A stretch of DNA of 64,000 nt from Crenobacter oryzisoli (lineage in GTDB: Bacteria > Pseudomonadota > Gammaproteobacteria > Burkholderiales > Chromobacteriaceae), in NCBI RefSeq assembly GCF_030385785.1, contig NZ_JAUEDK010000023.1, forward strand, positions 16,045 through 80,044, given 5' to 3'. Position 1 is the first letter of the stretch; every line of letters starts with the position of its first letter. A program made the translations under genes and the position numbers. Shown here in pieces: positions 39,949 through 49,502 of the stretch. Under the pieces are notes generated by a model, which did not search any database, was not told the DNA's origin, and was given only the letters and a program-made list of their open reading frames with translations.

Positions 39949-41013
39949 ATGCTCGTCCCCCAACACTCCCCGATCACCGACCGCAAGATTCGCTTCGCGC
40001 TGGTCGGCTGTGGCCGCATCGCCAACAATCACTTCGGCGCGCTGGAAGCGCACGCCGACCGTGCCGAGATCGTCGACGTCTGTGACGTCGACCCGGTGGC
40101 GCTGCAAGCCGCGGTCGAGCGCACAGGCGCGCGCGGTCACACCAATCTGGCCTCGCTCTTGGCCAGCAGCGATGCCGACATCGTCATCCTGACCACCCCG
40201 TCCGGCCTGCACCCGAACCAGAGCATTGCCTGCTCGGAAGCCGGTTTCCACGTGATGACCGAGAAGCCGATGGCGACGCGCTGGCAGGACGGCCTGCGCA
40301 TGGTCGAGGCGGCCGACAAGGCCGGCCGCCGTCTGTTCGTGGTGAAGCAGAATCGCCGCAACGCGACCCTGCAGCTGCTCAAGCGCGCGATGGAAGCGGG
40401 CCGCTTCGGCCGCATCTACATGGTCAACGTCAACGTGTTCTGGACCCGCCCGCAGTCCTATTACGACGCGGCCGACTGGCGCGGCACCTGGGAGTTCGAC
40501 GGCGGCGCCTTCATGAACCAGGCCAGCCACTATGTCGACCTGCTCGACTGGCTGATCGGCCCGGTGGAGAGTGTGCAGGCCTACACCGCCACGCTGGAGC
40601 GCAATATCGAGGTGGAAGACACCGGCGTGGTCAGCGTCAAGTGGCGCTCGGGCGCGCTTGGCAGCATGAACGTGACCATGCTGACCTACCCGAAGAATCT
40701 GGAAGGCTCGATCACCATCCTCGGCGAGAAGGGCTCGATCCGCGTCGGCGGCATGGCGGTCAACGAGATCCAGCACTGGGAGTTCGCCGAGCCGCATGAG
40801 ATGGACGAGGAGATCAAGGCAGCCAGCTACGCCACTACCAGCGTCTACGGTTTCGGCCACCCGCTCTACTACGACAACGTGATCAAGGTGATGCGCGGCG
40901 AAGCCGACCCAGAGACCGATGGCCGCGAGGGCCTGAAGTCGCTGGAGCTCTTGATTGCGATGTACCTGTCGGCCCGCGACGGCCGCCGCGTCAGCCTGCC
41001 GCTCGACTATTAA
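39949..41013 (+). CDS. wbpB: UDP-GlcNAcA 3-dehydrogenase (WbpB)
   Basis: This 354-residue Gfo/Idh/MocA-family oxidoreductase has the N-terminal Rossmann motif [16 protein letters not shown] and the EKPMATRW catalytic-lysine block. The C-terminal beta-sheet domain contains [18 protein letters not shown]. WbpB oxidises C3 of UDP-GlcNAcA and works as a coupled pair with the WbpE aminotransferase. It starts 61 bases after wbpA with an AAGGA-like site. Confidence 0.92.
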   Translation: MLVPQHSPITDRKIRFALVGCGRIANNHFGALEAHADRAEIVDVCDVDPVALQAAVERTGARGHTNLASLLASSDADIVILTTPSGLHPNQSIACSEAGFHVMTEKPMATRWQDGLRMVEAADKAGRRLFVVKQNRRNATLQLLKRAMEAGRFGRIYMVNVNVFWTRPQSYYDAADWRGTWEFDGGAFMNQASHYVDLLDWLIGPVESVQAYTATLERNIEVEDTGVVSVKWRSGALGSMNVTMLTYPKNLEGSITILGEKGSIRVGGMAVNEIQHWEFAEPHEMDEEIKAASYATTSVYGFGHPLYYDNVIKVMRGEADPETDGREGLKSLELLIAMYLSARDGRRVSLPLDY

Positions 41014-41071
41014 TCTGCTGTGCCGCCCGGTGTGTCCGGGCGGCCCGATCCACTACTGCGACGAGTCTGCC

Positions 41072-41656
41072 ATGAGCGATATCACGATTCACCCCACCGC
41101 CATCGTCGACGACGGCGCCACCCTGGGAGCCGGCACCCGCGTCTGGCATTGGGTGCACATCAGCGCTGGTGCCACCATCGGCGAACGCTGCTCGTTCGGC
41201 CAGAACGTCTACGTCGGCAACGACGTGCTGATCGGCAACAACGTCAAGGTGCAGAACAATGTGTCGATCTACGACGCGGTGACGCTGGAAGACGACGTTT
41301 TCTGTGGCCCGTCGATGGTGTTCACCAACGTCAACAACCCGCGCAGCCACGTGGTGCGCAAGCACGAATACCGCCGCACCATCGTGCGCCGCGGTGCGTC
41401 GATCGGTGCCAACGCCACCATCGTCTGCGGTCACGAGATCGGCGAGTACGCCTTCATCGGCGCCGGCGCGGTGGTGACCCGCGACGTGCCGGCCTATGCG
41501 CTGATGGCCGGCACGCCGGCGCGGCGCATCGGCTGGATGTGTGCCTGTGGCGAGCGGCTGCCCGAGCAGATCGACGTGCACTGCTGTTCGGCCTGCGGCC
41601 AGCGTTACGAGATCGGCGGCAACCACTGCACGCCGCTCGGTCCGGACGCCGAGTAA
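41072..41656 (+). CDS. wbpD: UDP-2-acetamido-3-amino-glucuronate N-acetyltransferase (WbpD)
   Basis: The ATG at 41072 gives 194 residues built of hexapeptide repeats forming a left-handed beta-helix, with the acetyltransferase histidine region [18 protein letters not shown]. WbpD acetylates the 3-amino group to give UDP-GlcNAc(3NAc)A. The C-terminus is unusual: WMCACGERL, then [10 protein letters not shown], then NHC, a cluster of cysteines resembling a zinc ribbon. Longer upstream starts overlap wbpB and were rejected. Confidence 0.92.
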   Translation: MSDITIHPTAIVDDGATLGAGTRVWHWVHISAGATIGERCSFGQNVYVGNDVLIGNNVKVQNNVSIYDAVTLEDDVFCGPSMVFTNVNNPRSHVVRKHEYRRTIVRRGASIGANATIVCGHEIGEYAFIGAGAVVTRDVPAYALMAGTPARRIGWMCACGERLPEQIDVHCCSACGQRYEIGGNHCTPLGPDAE

Positions 41657-41832
41657 ACGCAGCACCGGGCCGCAAGCCCGGTTCGAATCAGTTGGCGGAG
41701 TGCCTGCATGGCGGGGCTTCGCCGTTTTCCGTTCAATGCCCGCGGGCCCCGACTGGGGTGTCCGGCCCGGGCGGGAAGAGGGCGCCGATCCGGCGCACAG
41801 CGGCCATGTTGGCCGAAAGAGTGGACTAGCCC

Positions 41833-42924
41833 ATGAATTTCATCGACCTGAAGTCGCAATACCAGCATCTGAAAGCCGACATCGACGCGCGCATCCATGC
41901 GGTGCTCGACCACGGCCAGTACATCATGGGCCCGGAAGTGGCCGAGCTGGAGGCTCAGCTGGCGGCTTATGTCGGCGTGAAGCACGCGATCGGCGTGTCC
42001 GATGGCACCACCGCCTTGCAGATCGCGCTGATGGCGATCGGCATCCAGCCGGGCGATGAGGTGATCACGACCCCGTTCACCTTTATCGCCACCGGCGAGA
42101 TGATCGCGCTGCTCGGCGCCAAGCCGGTGTTCGTCGACATCGACCCGGCTACCTACAACCTCGACCCCAATCTCATAGAAGCGGCGATCACGCCGAAGAC
42201 CCGCGCGATCATGCCGGTGAGCCTGTACGGCCAGTGCGCCGACTTCGACACGATCAACGCGATCGCCGCCAAGCACAATCTGGCGGTGATCGAGGACGGC
42301 GCGCAGAGCTTCGGCGCGACGTACAAGGGCCGGAAGTCCGGCGCGCTGTCGACCATCGGCAGCACCAGCTTCTTCCCGTCCAAGCCGTTGGGTTGCTACG
42401 GCGACGGCGGCGCGTTGTTCACCGATGACGACGAGCTGGCCAAGACCATCCGCCAGATCCGTTCGCACGGCCAGGACCGCCGCTACCACCACCCGATCAT
42501 CGGCCTGAACGGTCGTCTCGACACCCTCCAGGCCGCAGTGCTGCTGGCCAAGCTGCCGAGCTTCGCCGACGAGGTCGCCGCGCGTGAACGCATCGGCGCG
42601 CGTTACTCGGAACTGTTGAAGGACGTGGCGCGCGTGCCGGCGCTGGCAGAGGGCTGCAACAGCGTGTACGCCCAGTACACCATCGAGATCGATGGCCGCG
42701 AAGCGGTGCAGGCCGCGCTGAAGGAGCAGGGTGTGCCGACTGCGGTGCACTACCCGGTGCCGCTGAACCTGCAGCCGGCCTTCGCGCACCTGAACCAGCC
42801 GGTCGGCAGCTTCCCGCATGCCGAGGCCGCCGCGCGCCGGGTGATGAGCCTGCCGATGCACCCCTTCCTCGACGAGGCGACGCAGGACCAGGTCGTCGCG
42901 GCGGTGAAACAAGCGCTGGCCTGA
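41833..42924 (+). CDS. wbpE: UDP-2-acetamido-2-deoxy-3-oxo-glucuronate aminotransferase (WbpE)
   Basis: This 363-residue DegT/DnrJ/EryC1/StrS aminotransferase starts MNFIDLKSQYQHLKADID. The PLP lysine is K184 in SFFPSKPLGCYGDGGA, and IEDGAQSFGA holds the PLP-pairing aspartate. WbpE uses glutamate to aminate C3 after WbpB. Here it follows wbpD, whereas in Pseudomonas aeruginosa wbpE precedes wbpD. The 176-base gap before it includes a TTGGCCGAA at 41809-41817. Confidence 0.93.
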   Translation: MNFIDLKSQYQHLKADIDARIHAVLDHGQYIMGPEVAELEAQLAAYVGVKHAIGVSDGTTALQIALMAIGIQPGDEVITTPFTFIATGEMIALLGAKPVFVDIDPATYNLDPNLIEAAITPKTRAIMPVSLYGQCADFDTINAIAAKHNLAVIEDGAQSFGATYKGRKSGALSTIGSTSFFPSKPLGCYGDGGALFTDDDELAKTIRQIRSHGQDRRYHHPIIGLNGRLDTLQAAVLLAKLPSFADEVAARERIGARYSELLKDVARVPALAEGCNSVYAQYTIEIDGREAVQAALKEQGVPTAVHYPVPLNLQPAFAHLNQPVGSFPHAEAAARRVMSLPMHPFLDEATQDQVVAAVKQALA

Positions 42925-42927
42925 TCG

Positions 42928-44202
42928 TTGCTGCTCGTTCGCCTGAAAAACCTGGCCGGCAGCGGCTTCGCGCGCAATGTCGCGACGCTGGCCGGCGGGG
43001 CCGCGCTCGCGCAGTTCCTGCCGCTGCTCGCGTCGCCGCTGTTGACCCGGCTCTACCACCCGGCCGAGTTCGGCGTGCTGGCGGTGTATGTCGCCTGGCT
43101 GTCCAACCTGGCGGTGCTGGCCACCGGCCGTTACGAGTTGGCCATCGTGCTGCCCGACGACGACCGTCGCTCTGCCAACCTGATGGGGTTGTCGCTGACC
43201 ATCGCGCTGGGCCTGTCGGTGCTGTGCGCGCTGCTGTTCTGGCCCGGCCACCAGTGGCTGGCGGCCAAGGCCGGTGCTCCTAAGCTCGCGCCGTGGCTGC
43301 TGCTCTTGCCGCTGTCGGTGCTGCTGGCCGGCCTGATGCAGGCATGGACCAACTGGAACAACCGGCTGCAGCGCTACCAGGCCAATGCCGGCGGACGGAT
43401 CGCCCAAGCGATCGGTAGCACCGGCGTGCAGCTCGGTCTCGGTTTTGCTGGCGCCGGGGCGGGCGGGCTGGTGTTCGGCCAACTGGCCGGCCAGGCGGCG
43501 TCGCTAGCGGCGCAGGCTTGGCAGGACGTGAGGCAGCGCTTCGGCTGGCGACACCAAGTCAGCCGCGACGGCATGGCCGCCGAGGCGCGCGCCTATGTGG
43601 AATTTCCGCGCGTCAACGCGCCGAACGCCTTCGTCGCCGCGCTGCTCGACACCCTGACGGTGACGCTGCTGACCATGCTGTCTGGTTCGGTGACGGTGGG
43701 TCTGTATGGGCTGATGATGCGGGTGCTAAAGCTACCGGCGGCGCTGATCGGCCAGGCGGTCGGCCAGGTGGCGTTCCGCGACTTCGCCGCGGCCAAGAAC
43801 GCCGGCCTGTCGCTGCTGCCGCTGTACCGCAAGACCGTCGCCGTGCTGATGGCGCTGGCGGTGCCGCCGTTCGTGGTGATCCTGCTGTGGGGCGAACCGC
43901 TGTTCGGCCTGGTGTTCGGCGCGAGCTGGCGCCCGGCCGGGGCGATGGCGTCGATGCTGGCGCCGTACATCCTGTGCCATTTCATCGCGTCGCCGCTGGG
44001 GATGATCCCGCTGGTGATCCAGCGTCAGCGCACCGCCTTCGTGTTCACCCTCGTCGGCAACGCCTTGTTCCTAGGCAGCTTGTGGGCCGGTTTTGCGCTG
44101 TGGGGCAGCGTCACCGCCGCGTTCGGCTTGGTGTCGGCGGTGATGGTGGTGTACTTCCTCGTCTACTTCTACTGGCTCTACCGGGCCGTTCAACAGCCAT
44201 GA
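42928..44202 (+). CDS. Wzx-like polysaccharide flippase
   Basis: The 424-residue multi-spanning protein of the MOP superfamily has about 12 hydrophobic segments. It begins with LTRLYHPAEFGVLAVYVAWLS, a typical O-antigen translocase region. It would flip the undecaprenyl-linked glycan to the periplasm. Start is a TTG at 42928, three bases after the wbpE stop; no ATG is near. Its TGA overlaps the next ATG (ATGA). No Wzy polymerase is recognised in the window. TTCGGCCAA occurs at 43474-43482. Confidence 0.85.
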   Translation: MLLVRLKNLAGSGFARNVATLAGGAALAQFLPLLASPLLTRLYHPAEFGVLAVYVAWLSNLAVLATGRYELAIVLPDDDRRSANLMGLSLTIALGLSVLCALLFWPGHQWLAAKAGAPKLAPWLLLLPLSVLLAGLMQAWTNWNNRLQRYQANAGGRIAQAIGSTGVQLGLGFAGAGAGGLVFGQLAGQAASLAAQAWQDVRQRFGWRHQVSRDGMAAEARAYVEFPRVNAPNAFVAALLDTLTVTLLTMLSGSVTVGLYGLMMRVLKLPAALIGQAVGQVAFRDFAAAKNAGLSLLPLYRKTVAVLMALAVPPFVVILLWGEPLFGLVFGASWRPAGAMASMLAPYILCHFIASPLGMIPLVIQRQRTAFVFTLVGNALFLGSLWAGFALWGSVTAAFGLVSAVMVVYFLVYFYWLYRAVQQP

Positions 44203-44774
44203 GTCTCTGGACCAAGATCACCCACCGCCTGTCTGGCCTGATCGGGCCGCGCATGGTCGTGGGCTTTACCCGCCACGATGGACAAAGGTTGCACCGGGTG
44301 CGCATCAGCAATATGACCCGGGTGGAGACGCTGGCGCGGCTCGACATCGAGGACAATGTCTACATCGGCCACTTCAGCCTGATCGACGCCTCGGGCGGCT
44401 TGTCCATCGGCGCCGGATGCCAGATCACCAACTACGTGTCGCTGTTGACCCACTCCAGCCACGTGGCGATCCGCCTGTACGGCGACGCCTACCTGGAACA
44501 CCGCGACCATGTCGGCTATCTGAAGAAGCCGAGCGTGATCGGCCGCTACAGCTTCATCGGCCCGCACTCGGTGCTGATGCCGGGCGTGGCGATCGGAAAG
44601 GGCTCGATCGTGGCCGCCTACAGCTTCGTCGAGGCGGGCAGCTATCCCGATTTCGCGATCATCGCCGGAAATCCGGCCCGCGTGGTCGGCGATACCCGCG
44701 AGGGCGACGCCAAGTGGTTGGCCGAACACCCGGAACTGCAACCTCATTACCAAGCGTGGGCCGAGCGTGACTGA
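44199..44774 (+). CDS. Left-handed beta-helix acyltransferase
   Basis: The ATG at 44199 overlaps the flippase stop and gives 191 residues with hexapeptide repeats (IEDNVYIGHFSLIDASGGLSIG onward) and the active-site region YVSLLTHSSHVAI. It resembles WcaF/LpxA-type O-acetyltransferases that decorate surface glycans. It could alternatively supply the N-acetylation step of a bacillosamine-type pathway, whose dedicated acetyltransferase is otherwise missing. TTGGCCGAA occurs at 44718-44726. Confidence 0.82.
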   Translation: MSLWTKITHRLSGLIGPRMVVGFTRHDGQRLHRVRISNMTRVETLARLDIEDNVYIGHFSLIDASGGLSIGAGCQITNYVSLLTHSSHVAIRLYGDAYLEHRDHVGYLKKPSVIGRYSFIGPHSVLMPGVAIGKGSIVAAYSFVEAGSYPDFAIIAGNPARVVGDTREGDAKWLAEHPELQPHYQAWAERD

Positions 44775-45849
44775 ACCCGTCGTCGACAAACTGCTGATTA
44801 TCGGCTCCGCCTCCGTGCACACCTGGCGCTACCTGACGGGCATCGCCCCGCATGCGCGCGAGGTGTATCTGGCCTGCAACGGCGAGGTGCCGGCCGAGCG
44901 CCGTCCGGCCAACCTGGCCGGCACGCTGAAGCTGGACTTTCGCTTAGCGGCGCTCGGCAGCGCGGCGAAACTGAGAGCCTGGGTGCAGCAGATCCAGCCG
45001 GACCTTGCCCACGTGCACCAGGCCAACAGCGTTGCCTGGCACGCCAGCCGCGGTTTGCGTGGACTCGGCATTCCGTTGGCGCTGACCGCCTGGGGCTCGG
45101 ACGTGCTGTTGTTGCCGAACCAGAATGCGCTGATGGCGCGGATGGTGAAGGCCAACCTCGCCGCGGCCGACCTGATCACCTCCGACTCGCTGTACATGGC
45201 GGCGAGGATTCGCGAACTGGCGCCGGTGAAGCGGCTGGCGGTGCTCAACTACGGCATCGATAGCCTGCCGCCGGAACCCGACGTCGCCGCCAAGCCGAAG
45301 AAGGTGTTGTCCTGCCGGCTGCACAAGCCGCTCTATCGCATCGACGCGATCCTCAAGGGCTGGGCGGCGATCGAGGCGCAGCCGGAGTTCGCCGATTGGT
45401 CGCTCACCGTCGCCGCCAGCGGCAGCGAGACCGACGCACTGAAAGCGCTGGCCGAACGGCTGGGCCTGACACGCGTCACCTTCACCGGCTTCGTGGCCAG
45501 CGACGTGCTGGGACAGCTCTACCGCGACAGCCGGGTGTTCGTCAGCGTGCCGGAATCGGACGCGACCAGCATCAGCCTGTTGGAAGCGATGGGCCACGGC
45601 TGCCTGCCACTGTTGTCCAATCTGCCGGCCAACCTGGAATGGGCGATCGACGGCCTGAACGGCCGCATCGCCGAGGACGTGAGCCGGCTCGGCGACGATA
45701 TGGCGCGGGCGATGCGTGACGCGGCCGACGACGAGCGGCTCGCGCGCATCGCCACGCTCAATCGCGGCCTCGTTGCCGACAAGGCCTTGCACGCCGACAA
45801 TATGGCGGCCTTTGCCGCCCTTTACTCCGAATTGCTGCAAAAACCATGA
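44767..45849 (+). CDS. Glycosyltransferase family 4 (first)
   Basis: This is a 360-residue GT-B fold enzyme. The N-terminal half contains HVHQANSVAWHASRGLRGLG and LTAWGSDVLLLP. The C-terminal half carries VPESDATSISLLEAMGHGCLP, the EX7E-type nucleotide-sugar region. The GTG start at 44767 overlaps the acyltransferase by eight bases. It probably adds one sugar of the repeat; donor and acceptor cannot be told. Confidence 0.83.
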   Translation: MTEPVVDKLLIIGSASVHTWRYLTGIAPHAREVYLACNGEVPAERRPANLAGTLKLDFRLAALGSAAKLRAWVQQIQPDLAHVHQANSVAWHASRGLRGLGIPLALTAWGSDVLLLPNQNALMARMVKANLAAADLITSDSLYMAARIRELAPVKRLAVLNYGIDSLPPEPDVAAKPKKVLSCRLHKPLYRIDAILKGWAAIEAQPEFADWSLTVAASGSETDALKALAERLGLTRVTFTGFVASDVLGQLYRDSRVFVSVPESDATSISLLEAMGHGCLPLLSNLPANLEWAIDGLNGRIAEDVSRLGDDMARAMRDAADDERLARIATLNRGLVADKALHADNMAAFAALYSELLQKP

Positions 45850-46940
45850 AAATCGCCCATTTGACCAGCGCCCATCCGCGCCACGACATCCGCATCTTCG
45901 TGAAGGAATGCGCGTCGCTCGCTGCCGCCGGCCACGAGGTGACGCTGATCGTCGCCGACGGTCTGGGCAACGAGATCAACCGCGGCGTGCATATCCACGA
46001 CGTTGGGCCGAAGTCGGGCGGACGGTTGTCGCGGATGACTGGCACGGTGCGCCGGGTAATGGACGCGGCGCTGGCGCTGAAGCCCGATGTCGCGCATTTC
46101 CACGACCCGGAGCTGATCCCGGCGGCACTGCGGCTGAAGAAGGCCGGCATCAAGGTGGTGTACGACGTGCACGAAGACGTGCCGCGCCAGATCCTGGCCA
46201 AGCATTGGATTCCCGGCGTGCTGCGGCCGACAGTGTCCGGCACCTTCGAGAAGCTGGAAGACTTCGCGGTGCGCCGTTTCGACGCCATCGTCACCTCCAC
46301 CCCGCACATCCGCGAGCGCTTCCGCCCGCTGAATCAGCGGGTGGTCGACATCTGCAACTTCCCGATCCTGGAAGAACTGGTGCGGGACACGCCGTGGGAG
46401 GCGCGCCGCAACGAAGTGTGCTACATCGGCGGCATCTCGCGCATCCGCGGCATCGAGCCGATCGTCGCGGCGCTGCCCGATTCCGGCGCGCGGCTGAACC
46501 TGGCCGGGCCGTGGAGCGAGAGCGACCTGAAGCAGAAACTGCTGCCGAGCGAGGGCTGGGCGCGCGTCAACGACCTGGGCGTGCTCGACCGCGCCGGCGT
46601 GGCCGACGTGCTGGCGCGCTCCAAGGTGGGCTTGGTGACGTTGTTTCCGACGCCGAACTATGTCGATGCACTACCGATCAAACTGTTCGAATACATGGCC
46701 GCCGGCATGCCGGTGATCGCCAGCGACTTTCCGGTGTGGCGTGCCATCGTCGACGACGCCGGCTGCGGCCTCTTGGTTGACCCGCAGGACCCGGCGGCGA
46801 TTGCCACGGCGATCCGCGAACTGTTGGCCAACGAGGAACGCGCCTACGCGATGGGAGAGGCCGGCAAGAAAGCGGTACTGAACAAATATTCGTGGGCGGC
46901 CGAGGCGGACAAGCTCGTGCGGCTCTACGCGCAGCTGTGA
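45846..46940 (+). CDS. Glycosyltransferase family 4 (second)
   Basis: The 364-residue GT-B enzyme starts MKIAHLTSAHPRHDIRIFVKECASLAAAGH, as in many O-antigen and capsule transferases, with VYDVHEDVPRQILA in the first domain. The donor-site region reads PTPNYVDALPIKLFEYMAAGMPVIASDF. It overlaps the preceding gene by four bases. Its role within the glycan is unknown. Confidence 0.85.
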   Translation: MKIAHLTSAHPRHDIRIFVKECASLAAAGHEVTLIVADGLGNEINRGVHIHDVGPKSGGRLSRMTGTVRRVMDAALALKPDVAHFHDPELIPAALRLKKAGIKVVYDVHEDVPRQILAKHWIPGVLRPTVSGTFEKLEDFAVRRFDAIVTSTPHIRERFRPLNQRVVDICNFPILEELVRDTPWEARRNEVCYIGGISRIRGIEPIVAALPDSGARLNLAGPWSESDLKQKLLPSEGWARVNDLGVLDRAGVADVLARSKVGLVTLFPTPNYVDALPIKLFEYMAAGMPVIASDFPVWRAIVDDAGCGLLVDPQDPAAIATAIRELLANEERAYAMGEAGKKAVLNKYSWAAEADKLVRLYAQL

Positions 46941-46953
46941 GAAAGTCCCACGC

Positions 46954-47403
46954 ATGAAGATCTGGCAGCAATCGCGATGGCAGCCGGCGCTGACGGTGGC
47001 GCTGGCCGTGCTGTTGTTCGTGTTGGTCCTGCCGGTGCTGCGACCGGGCTGGGCGGCCGGCGTCGCCGGGCTGGCGCTATGTCTGGGGCTGGTCGCCTGG
47101 CTGAGCCGCGGGGCACAGCGCCTGCGCGCTTTCGAGGGCCAGCACATCGAGCGCTGGCCCGCGGTGCGGGCGGCGGGCCTGTCGCGCTTTATGCTGCGCC
47201 ATTGCGTGTTGGCAATGTTGCTGCCGGGCATGCTGTTCCTCGTGGGGGTGCAGCAACTGCGGCTGCCGATGCCGGGTGCGACGAGCCCGGTCGGCTGGCT
47301 CGTGCCACTGTTATATCTGGCGATGCCCGGGGTGTGGACCATCTGGTCGACCTGGCGCCGTCTCGAAAAAAATTATCAGCTGCATCTGCAGCAAAAGGGA
47401 TAG
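46954..47403 (+). CDS. Membrane protein, unknown
   Basis: The 149-residue protein has four probable membrane helices in pairs (about residues 11-31, 36-51, 85-101, 112-127) and basic loops. It begins 14 bases after a glycosyltransferase, and the next small membrane gene begins after a gap of only five bases. No family is recognised. It is too small to be a Wzy polymerase; a scaffolding or regulatory role in glycan assembly is a guess from location only. Confidence 0.7.
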   Translation: MKIWQQSRWQPALTVALAVLLFVLVLPVLRPGWAAGVAGLALCLGLVAWLSRGAQRLRAFEGQHIERWPAVRAAGLSRFMLRHCVLAMLLPGMLFLVGVQQLRLPMPGATSPVGWLVPLLYLAMPGVWTIWSTWRRLEKNYQLHLQQKG

Positions 47404-47408
47404 GCATC

Positions 47409-47705
47409 ATGGCCAAGGAAACCTCCACCGCGTTCTGGGCGCGTTGGCGCGAACAACGCAAGAAGGGGCCGCTCGCCTTCATTATGCGCAAGGCGCTGAT
47501 CTACGCCGTGCTGGCGCTGCCGGTCGGCTACCTGTACGACTGGATGCGCGGCAAGCCGATCAATCCCGATCCGTTCTACCATCTGCTCAACCTGCTGGCG
47601 CTGCTGCTGTTGCTCGGCGTGCTCGGCTATATCGGCTGGCGTTTCAACGAGGCGCGCTTCAAGGGTCTGGACGACGAAGCAAGACGGCGCGGTTTCTCCG
47701 AATGA
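47409..47705 (+). CDS. Small two-helix membrane protein, unknown
   Basis: The ATG at 47409 gives 98 residues: a basic N-terminus (FWARWREQRKKGPLAF), two membrane helices joined by DWMRGKPINPDPFYH, and a charged tail. It overlaps the next glycosyltransferase by four bases (ATGA), so it is co-translated with it. It may be a membrane partner of that enzyme. No family is recognised. Confidence 0.72.
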   Translation: MAKETSTAFWARWREQRKKGPLAFIMRKALIYAVLALPVGYLYDWMRGKPINPDPFYHLLNLLALLLLLGVLGYIGWRFNEARFKGLDDEARRRGFSE

Positions 47706-48931
47706 AGATCCTCTACATCAACCACTATGCCGGCAGTCCGCGCCACGGCATGGAGTTCCGCCCCTACTATCTGGCGCGCGAATGGGTGCGTGCCGGCCAC
47801 CAGGTGACGATGGTCGCCGCCGACACTTCGCACCTGCGCCAGCGCAACCCGCGCATGAACGAAAAGTACCGCGACGAGGACATCGACGGCATCCACTACC
47901 TGTGGTGCCGCACCCGTCCGTACCAGGGCAACGGCATCGGTCGGGTGCTGAACATTTTCAGCTTTCTCGGCAAGCTGATGGGGCTGACCAAGCGCTTCAT
48001 GCAATGGCGCCCGGACGTGGTGATCGCGTCCAGCACCTACCCGCTCGACACCGTGCCGGCGGCGTGGATCGCCGGCAAGACCGGTGCGCGGCTGGTGTAC
48101 GAGGTGCACGACCTGTGGCCGCTCACCCCGGTCGAGGTTGGCGGCATGTCGCCCAAGCACCCGTTCATCCGGCTGATGCAGTGGGCCGAGGACTTCGGCT
48201 ATCGCAAGGCCGATACGGTGATCTCGATGCTGCCGTGCGCCAAGGACTACATGGTCGAGCACGGTATGGACCCGGCCAAATACGCGGTGATCCCGAACGG
48301 GGTCGACGTGGCCGAATGGCAGGGCGAGAAGCAGCCCTTGCCGGCCGAGCATGTCGCGAAGCTCGCCGAACTGAAGGCGGCCGGCCGCTTCCTGATCGGC
48401 TACGCCGGCGGTCACGGTCTTGCCAACGCGCTCGACTACCTGCTCGACGCGGCGGCCAAGCTCGCGGACAAGCCGGTGACCTTCGTGTTGGTTGGCGACG
48501 GCCCGGACAAGGCCGCGCTGCAGGCGCGCGCCGAGGCGATGAAGCTGCGCAACGTCGTGTTCCTGCCGGCGATCGCCAAGCACGCGGTGCCTGTGTTCCT
48601 CGCCGAGATGGACGCGCTGTTCATCGGCTGGCGCAAGCTGCCGATCTACCGCTTCGGCATCAACCCGAACAAGCTGTTCGACTACCTGATGGCCGGCAAG
48701 CCGGTGATCCATTCGGTGGAGGCCGGTAACGACATGGTTGCCGAGGCCGACGCCGGCATCTCGGTCGGCGCCGAGGACCCGACCTCGATCGCGGTGGCGG
48801 TGCGCCAGATGCTGCTGACCTCGCCTGCCGAACGTGCCGAGATGGGGGCGCGCGGCCGCGCCTTCGTGCTGGAGAAGCACGACTACCGCGGCCTGGCGGA
48901 CCGTTTCCTCAAGGCCGTGACGCTGCGCTGA
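47702..48931 (+). CDS. Glycosyltransferase family 4, WbuB-like
   Basis: The 409-residue GT-B enzyme begins MKILYINHYAGSPRHGMEFRPYYLAREWVRAG, characteristic of WbuB-type transferases of amino-deoxy sugars. The middle holds YEVHDLWPLTPVEVGGMS. The donor site holds RFGINPNKLFDYLMAGKPVIHSVEAG. Homologues transfer FucNAc-like residues to lipid-linked sugars, which would fit the bacillosamine-type genes downstream. Start at 47702 is coupled to the preceding gene. Confidence 0.85.
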   Translation: MKILYINHYAGSPRHGMEFRPYYLAREWVRAGHQVTMVAADTSHLRQRNPRMNEKYRDEDIDGIHYLWCRTRPYQGNGIGRVLNIFSFLGKLMGLTKRFMQWRPDVVIASSTYPLDTVPAAWIAGKTGARLVYEVHDLWPLTPVEVGGMSPKHPFIRLMQWAEDFGYRKADTVISMLPCAKDYMVEHGMDPAKYAVIPNGVDVAEWQGEKQPLPAEHVAKLAELKAAGRFLIGYAGGHGLANALDYLLDAAAKLADKPVTFVLVGDGPDKAALQARAEAMKLRNVVFLPAIAKHAVPVFLAEMDALFIGWRKLPIYRFGINPNKLFDYLMAGKPVIHSVEAGNDMVAEADAGISVGAEDPTSIAVAVRQMLLTSPAERAEMGARGRAFVLEKHDYRGLADRFLKAVTLR

Positions 48932-48962
48932 GCCATTCGACTGATCTTCCTGACGACTGTCG

Positions 48963-49502
48963 ATGACCATGTCCTCTGTGATCCGCCCAGCCACCTCTGC
49001 CGACGCCGCAGCGATCGCGGCGATCTACGCTCACTACGTGGCGAACACGACCATCTCCTTCGAGGAGCAGGTGCCGACCGAGGCCGAGATGGCGCAGCGC
49101 CTCGCTGCCACCACGTCGCAGGGCCTGCCCTGGCTGGTGCTGGAAGAGGACGGTCGGCTGCTCGGCTATGCCTACGGCGGGGTGTGGAAGGGCCGCAGCG
49201 CTTATCGCCATACCGTCGAGGCGTCGGTGTACCTGGACCCGGCCGCCGGCGGGCGGGGTCTGGGCTCGCGCCTCTACCAGGCACTGTTCGATCTGCTGCG
49301 CGAGCAGGGCATGCACACGGTGATCGCCAGCATCGCGCTGCCCAATCCGGCCAGCGTGGCGCTGCACGAGCGCTTCGGTTTCGCGCCGGTCGGCCGTTTT
49401 AGCGAGGTCGGCCGCAAGTTCGGCCAGTGGCACGACGTCGGCTATTGGCAGCTGCTGCTGTCGCCCGAAGCGGCGACAGGGACTCAAGGGGAAACACCAT
49501 GA
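48963..49502 (+). CDS. GNAT N-acetyltransferase, phosphinothricin/methionine-sulfoximine type
   Basis: This 179-residue GNAT protein contains TTISFEEQVPTEAEM, YAYGGVWKGRSAYRHTVEASVYL and the CoA loop GGRGLGSRLYQAL, then NPASVALHERFGF. These match the Pat/MddA group that acetylates glufosinate- or methionine-sulfoximine-like amino acids. It sits within the glycan locus but looks unrelated. The start could be ATG 48963 or 48969. Confidence 0.85.
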   Translation: MTMSSVIRPATSADAAAIAAIYAHYVANTTISFEEQVPTEAEMAQRLAATTSQGLPWLVLEEDGRLLGYAYGGVWKGRSAYRHTVEASVYLDPAAGGRGLGSRLYQALFDLLREQGMHTVIASIALPNPASVALHERFGFAPVGRFSEVGRKFGQWHDVGYWQLLLSPEAATGTQGETP

